From contig NZ_SMDQ01000060.1 in NCBI RefSeq assembly GCF_012911975.1, positions 1-35,859 of the forward strand: 35,859 bases of DNA, written 5' to 3'. This stretch comes from Nodosilinea sp. P-1105. GTDB taxonomy: Bacteria > Cyanobacteriota > Cyanobacteriia > Phormidesmidales > Phormidesmidaceae. The stretch's first letter is position 1. Each line of letters opens with the position of its first letter. The position numbers and the translations under genes are program-made. Below the pieces are notes generated by a model that was given only the letters and a program-made list of their open reading frames with translations, made no database searches and was not told the origin of the DNA. Below are positions 31,938 to 35,859 of this stretch, in pieces.

Positions 31938-32327
31938 CTAGGGGGTGTCGTCCTGCGGGGGCGGGAGGCAAGGGGGGGCGGGCTGACAAGGGCGGCATTG
32001 GCTGACCCCCTGCAGGTAGTCGTCTAACCCTTGAAAGGCCACCAGGTTAAGACTGTAATACATCCAGCGACCGTCCTGGCGGGCGGTAATTAACTCTGCC
32101 TGGCGCAGGGCCTTGAGATGAAACGATAGCTTGGATTGGGCCACCCCGAGGCGATCGCATAGGTCACAGACGCACATTTCCTGTTGCCGCAGCAGTTCAA
32201 CCACCTCAAATCGCAGGGGATCGGCGAGGGCCTTGAACTTGGCCACCACGGCGTTGGCCGTCGCCAAATGGCTAGGGGCGGACGGGTCGCTGGACAGGCC
32301 CACAGGTGAGGGGGAAGACGTAACCAT
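31938..32327 (-). CDS. ArsR/SmtB-family metalloregulator
   Basis: A 129-residue winged-helix repressor from the ATG at 32327. The DNA-binding part ALADPLRFEVVELLRQQEMC and SKLSFHLKALRQAELITARQ matches ArsR family. The metal site CVCDLC (the ELxVCELC type of ArsR) is present, and a C-terminal Cys cluster CRPCQPAPPC adds more thiols. This suggests As(III)/Sb(III) or another thiophilic metal. No arsenic genes are visible nearby. The start at 32327 was chosen because the longer frame (to 32435) overlaps the upstream gene's stop and adds low-quality sequence. Confidence 0.9.
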   Translation of the reverse strand: MVTSSPSPVGLSSDPSAPSHLATANAVVAKFKALADPLRFEVVELLRQQEMCVCDLCDRLGVAQSKLSFHLKALRQAELITARQDGRWMYYSLNLVAFQGLDDYLQGVSQCRPCQPAPPCLPPPQDDTP

Positions 32328-32403
32328 AGATGGGATAAACCTAGAAATTTCGATAGGGGGATAGTGGATTGGTCCCTTTAGGGTAGCAAAGGCTGGGTTA
32401 CAG

Positions 32404-35154
32404 CTAGGGTAATCGCAGTTCTGCCCGCATGCCATCGGGCGATCGGGTTAATCTGAACCCTAGCTTTTCGCAGACCCGTTGCATGGCCCGGTTTTCCCGC
32501 AAAATGTCGGCGGTAATGGCGGCCAACCCTTCGTCACGCCCCACCTGAATTAATTGCTTCAAGAGTTCACTACCTAAGCCCTGATGCTGTTGGGCATCGC
32601 TGACTAGTAGGGCAAATTCCGCCTGGTTGAGCCCGTGGCATTTGCTGAGGCGGCCCACCGCCAAGATCTGGTGTCGGCCACTGATGGGATCATGGCGGTC
32701 GGCGACGAGGGCCATTTCGCGATCGTAGTCGATAAAGCAGATGCGGGTGAGGCGATCGTGGGCAATGCGGTGATTTAAAGCCATCAGATGGAAGTAGCGG
32801 AAATAGACGCTTTCTTCTGACAGGGAATGGTGAAATTGAACGATTAAAGGTTCATCTTCAGGCCGGATGGGCCGCAGCGTCACCGGGGTACCGTCCCGCA
32901 GTTGCCAGGCTTTGATGTATTGGCTGGGGTAAGGGCGGATGGCCGGTCGGGGCAGTTGGGCCAGGTCTAGTTCGGGGGGATGCAGTTGGATGCGGGCGTC
33001 CAGGGCAATCAGGCCAGGGGCCGTAGGGGTAAATAGCAGGGGGTTGATATCGAGGGCTTTAATCCGGGGTTGTTCAATCACCAGTTGGCTGAGCCGCACC
33101 AGTAGGCGTTCCAGTTCTGCCAGGTCAAAATCACCGGGGCCGGTCAAGACCGGGTAGAGGCGAGTACGTTCGATCAGACGACGAGCCAGGGTGGTATTGA
33201 GGGGAGGCAGGGCCACAGCACTATCTTGTAGCAGCTGCACCTGGGAGCCCCCCGCCCCAAACACAATTACCGGACCAAACTGGGGGTCTAGACTGCTCCC
33301 CAAAATCAACTCAATCCCTTGCTGTCGCTGCATCATCGGCTGCACCGTCACCCCGGCAAAGGCCTCAGGTCCGTACTGGGTGGTAATGGTAGTCGCGATA
33401 TCTACAAAGGCGGCCTCCACCGCCTGGCCACAACAGAGGTTAAGGCGGACCCCTGCTACCTGTTGTTTATGGGTCAGGGTAGGGGAGACCAGCTTCACCA
33501 CCACTGGCCAACCCAGCTCTTCGGCCTGGGCCATGGCCTCAGTGGCGGTGGTGGCTAGGGACGATTCCACCGCTGGAATGCCGTAGGCCCGCAGCATCGC
33601 CTTAGCCTCCAGTTCGGTCAACAGCGATCGCTCCTCGGCTAGGGCTTGGTCCACCAGGCCAGCGATGGCGACGCGATCAGGGCGATCGCGGCTGTGGCCC
33701 CCATCGTCGACCAGGGCTGGGGTTTCGTAAAGGGCCTGGAGGGTATAGCTGTAGCGGCCCATGGCATTAAACAGGCGGGAGGCGGCATCGGGGTAGCGAT
33801 AAGTGGCAATGCCCGCCTGGTTCAAGATTGTTTCCCCCTGGGTGACATCAGCCCCGCCCATCCAACTGGCGAGTATGGGTTTAGGGGCGGTCTTGGCTAA
33901 CTGCTGCAAACGCTCAGCGGTTTGGGTGGGGTTAGTCATCGCCTGGGGAGACAAAATTACCAGCAAGCCATCGCTATTGGGGTCATGCATAGCCCCTTGG
34001 ATGGCGTGGGTATAGCGGTCGGGGTCGGCATCCTCCAGAATGTCGATGGGGTTGCGGTGGCTCCAATGGGGGGGCAGGCATTGGTTCAGGGTCGCCAGGG
34101 TTCCCGCCGACAAGGTCGCCAGCTCGCCGCCAGTAGCCACCAGAGCGTCGGTGGCCAGTACCCCCGGCCCCCCGGCATTGGTAATAATCGTCAGCCGCTG
34201 CCCCTGGGGACGCCGAGTTTGCTTCGCCAGCACCTCCGCCAGGTCAAACAAGTCAGAAATTTGGTCTACCCGCAGCACCCCACAGCGGCGAAAGGCGGCA
34301 TCCAGGACCGCATCACGACCGGCCAAAGTCCCGGTGTGGCATACCGCGGCCTCAGCCGCCTGAGGGGTGCGACCCGCTTTGATCACAATCATCGGTTTCG
34401 TCAGGGCCACTTCCCGGGCGGCCGACAAAAACGAGCGAGCGTCCCCAATCGACTCCATGTACATGACGATGCTGTGGGTGTGGGGATCATGGCCCAGGTG
34501 ATTAATCAAATCTCCCCAGGTGACATCCAGCATCGATCCCACCGAGACAAAGGCACTGAAGCCCACATTTTCTTGCAGGCTCCAGTCTAAAACAGCGCTA
34601 CATAGCGCCCCTGACTGGCTGATAAAGCCCACATGACCCGGGCGGGCTAACCGACTGGCAAAGGTGGCATTCAGCCCTGTGCGAGGGTTCATAATGCCCA
34701 TACAGTTAGGCCCCAGCAACCGTAGGGAACTGGAGCGCAGGTGGGCTTGAATTTGAGTTTCCAGGGCAGCGCCCTCGGGGCCTGTCTCTTTGAAGCCAGC
34801 CGATAGCACCGCCGCCCCCTTGGCCCCAACCGCCACCGCATCGGCGATTACATTGGTGCTGGTGGCCGCTGGCGTGGCCATCAGCACCAAATCAATCGCT
34901 GCGGGTACGTCCTGCAGCTGACGGTAAGCCCGAATACCCAACACACTTTGCCGCTTCGGGTTAACCGGAAACACCGTACCGCCAAAGGGGGAGCTAATCA
35001 GATTCCACAGTAGGGTGCGACCGACACTGCCTGGGCGATCGGTGGCCCCCACCACCGCCACTGTCTTAGGGGCAAACAAGGCCCCGAGGGGCTGACGATC
35101 AGCCCGCCAAATATCGTAGGCTGGATCGAGCATGGGCACTGAAGGATCAGCCAT
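32404..35154 (-). CDS. Fused NDP-forming acyl-CoA synthetase and GNAT acetyltransferase
   Basis: A 916-residue protein of the Pat/ACD-fusion type. In order: CoA-binding domain ([20 protein letters not shown], about 30-130), a succinyl-CoA-ligase-like region (GPNCMG, about 150-310), an ATP-grasp domain ([20 protein letters not shown], about 510-720), and a C-terminal GNAT domain ([20 protein letters not shown], about 755-910). The usual phospho-His loop SHTG reads CHTGTLAG. Known relatives act as protein lysine acetyltransferases regulated through acyl-CoA, or as ADP-forming acetyl-CoA synthetases; which applies is open. The ATG at 35154 is preferred over a TTG nine bases upstream. A CBS gene lies just upstream. 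Confidence 0.92.
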   Translation of the reverse strand: MADPSVPMLDPAYDIWRADRQPLGALFAPKTVAVVGATDRPGSVGRTLLWNLISSPFGGTVFPVNPKRQSVLGIRAYRQLQDVPAAIDLVLMATPAATSTNVIADAVAVGAKGAAVLSAGFKETGPEGAALETQIQAHLRSSSLRLLGPNCMGIMNPRTGLNATFASRLARPGHVGFISQSGALCSAVLDWSLQENVGFSAFVSVGSMLDVTWGDLINHLGHDPHTHSIVMYMESIGDARSFLSAAREVALTKPMIVIKAGRTPQAAEAAVCHTGTLAGRDAVLDAAFRRCGVLRVDQISDLFDLAEVLAKQTRRPQGQRLTIITNAGGPGVLATDALVATGGELATLSAGTLATLNQCLPPHWSHRNPIDILEDADPDRYTHAIQGAMHDPNSDGLLVILSPQAMTNPTQTAERLQQLAKTAPKPILASWMGGADVTQGETILNQAGIATYRYPDAASRLFNAMGRYSYTLQALYETPALVDDGGHSRDRPDRVAIAGLVDQALAEERSLLTELEAKAMLRAYGIPAVESSLATTATEAMAQAEELGWPVVVKLVSPTLTHKQQVAGVRLNLCCGQAVEAAFVDIATTITTQYGPEAFAGVTVQPMMQRQQGIELILGSSLDPQFGPVIVFGAGGSQVQLLQDSAVALPPLNTTLARRLIERTRLYPVLTGPGDFDLAELERLLVRLSQLVIEQPRIKALDINPLLFTPTAPGLIALDARIQLHPPELDLAQLPRPAIRPYPSQYIKAWQLRDGTPVTLRPIRPEDEPLIVQFHHSLSEESVYFRYFHLMALNHRIAHDRLTRICFIDYDREMALVADRHDPISGRHQILAVGRLSKCHGLNQAEFALLVSDAQQHQGLGSELLKQLIQVGRDEGLAAITADILRENRAMQRVCEKLGFRLTRSPDGMRAELRLP

Positions 35155-35199
35155 AACCAGCAATCATGACAGTGATGTAACAGTATCGCCCCCTTTAGC

Positions 35200-35598
35200 C
35201 TACTTGCTCAAGGCCAGTCTGGGCATACCGCGCATGAGAATATCAGTCACTGAAATTACTCCCAGTAGCCGCCCATTTTGGACTACGGGGGCCCGTTGTA
35301 GGCCTGTATCAGAAAGCACTTGGGAAGCTTCTTGAATAGTCAGGTCAGGCTCTAGGGGAATGCAGGGCTGGCGCATGATGTCTTGCACGATCACTTTCTC
35401 CGGGTCGTGGCCCCGCGCCACCACGGCGTAGACGATATCGCGTTCGGTGACAATCCCAAAAGGCATTTCTTGATGGCGTCGCTCTACCAGTAAAGAGCGG
35501 ATTCCCTGGTGCTGCATTAACTCAATGGCGTCGGCCACCGTAGCGGCACTCGAAATCGTGGTCACGGCCTCGGTCATGATGTCAGCGACGGTTAGCAT
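35200..35598 (-). CDS. CBS-pair protein
   Basis: A 132-residue protein made only of two CBS domains, residues about 1-60 (ADIMTEAVTTISSAATVADA) and 72-128 (DIMRQPCIPLEPDLTIQEAS). CBS pairs bind adenosine nucleotides or SAM and tune partner activity. The next gene on the strand, 45 bases after its stop, is the fused acyl-CoA synthetase, so a regulatory link through energy state is a fair inference. ATG at 35598; the short sequence upstream has no strong ribosome site (GGAGACATCCTATG). Confidence 0.93.
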   Translation of the reverse strand: MLTVADIMTEAVTTISSAATVADAIELMQHQGIRSLLVERRHQEMPFGIVTERDIVYAVVARGHDPEKVIVQDIMRQPCIPLEPDLTIQEASQVLSDTGLQRAPVVQNGRLLGVISVTDILMRGMPRLALSK

Positions 35599-35859
35599 AG
35601 GATGTCTCCGGGGAATCTGGGCTCTTTTATCCTGCCCTCTTCTGTGGGGATCGGTGTCAGTTTTTGTAGATTTTCTTTATATTTAGCCTTACCCCGGCTG
35701 AACCTAGTACCGCAAGACAGAAGAACGAAGACAGAAGAACAAAAAGGAATTCCAGGACACACAAGAGTTTCCACCTCAGCAACTTAGCGGGTGACAAGGG
35801 GACTCAAAGCTTCAGGGGACAATGCTTTGAGAGAATAGGAAGGACAAAAAATAGGGAGT
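35599..35859. other. Right-edge non-coding region
   Basis: No gene supported. It includes the promoter region of the CBS gene and a short GAAGAACGAAGACAGAAGAA repeat near 35718-35745, similar to the purine part of the repeats in and after hypF. Confidence 0.5.

Overview
The window looks like a piece of a filamentous-type cyanobacterial chromosome. The evidence is many HIP1-type GCGATCGC octamers, several Uma2/DUF4058/DUF29 genes, dispersed simple-sequence repeats of the kind common in cyanobacteria, a SNF2 helicase with a SWIM partner, a Dps protein of cyanobacterial type, and a TrmB that starts with the usual cyanobacterial N-terminus. No species can be named from the sequence alone.

Layout. 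Positions 1-6150 are an accessory, rearranged region. It holds three Uma2 (PD-(D/E)XK-like) proteins, one of them fused to a degenerate nucleotidyltransferase domain, plus a DUF2281 antitoxin-like protein, DUF4058, DUF29 and a peptidase M15-like protein. Two gene fragments can be matched to intact parents in the same region, and one gene takes its start codon from a MITE-like repeat. Positions 6333-10730 carry the NiFe-hydrogenase maturation genes hypF, hypC and hypD, separated and even interrupted by C-rich tandem repeats. Positions 10630-13606 run leftwards with an AEC-family transporter, mazG and a DUF2227 membrane protein whose basic tail is encoded by a 7-bp tandem array. A tRNA-Val(TAC) follows, then a SNF2 helicase and SWIM zinc-finger pair (14230-18465). 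Next come ttcA, a metallophosphoesterase, trmB, an aldo/keto reductase and a Fur-family regulator.

The Fur gene is divergent from a dps gene, and the AT-rich gap between them has three evenly spaced Fur-type operators. Convergent with dps is a tightly coupled leftward operon: a small Cys-containing protein, a thioredoxin-like [2Fe-2S] ferredoxin and a 35-residue membrane protein. The rest holds a coiled-coil/membrane/zinc-ribbon protein, a YihY/BrkB membrane protein overlapping a DUF3124 lipoprotein, an AarF/UbiB kinase, a pentapeptide-repeat protein, an orphan ArsR regulator, a fused NDP-forming acyl-CoA synthetase/GNAT protein, and a CBS-pair protein.

How they fit together: hypF, hypC and hypD build the Fe(CN)2CO cofactor of NiFe hydrogenase, with hypA, hypB, hypE and the hydrogenase itself outside the window. 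Fur, Dps and the ferredoxin-like operon suggest a local metal/oxidative-stress theme. The best candidates for something undescribed are the Uma2-nucleotidyltransferase fusion in its rearranged island, the three-gene ferredoxin/membrane-microprotein operon, and the repeated invasion of coding sequence by simple repeats (hypF insert, DUF2227 tail, MITE-supplied start).
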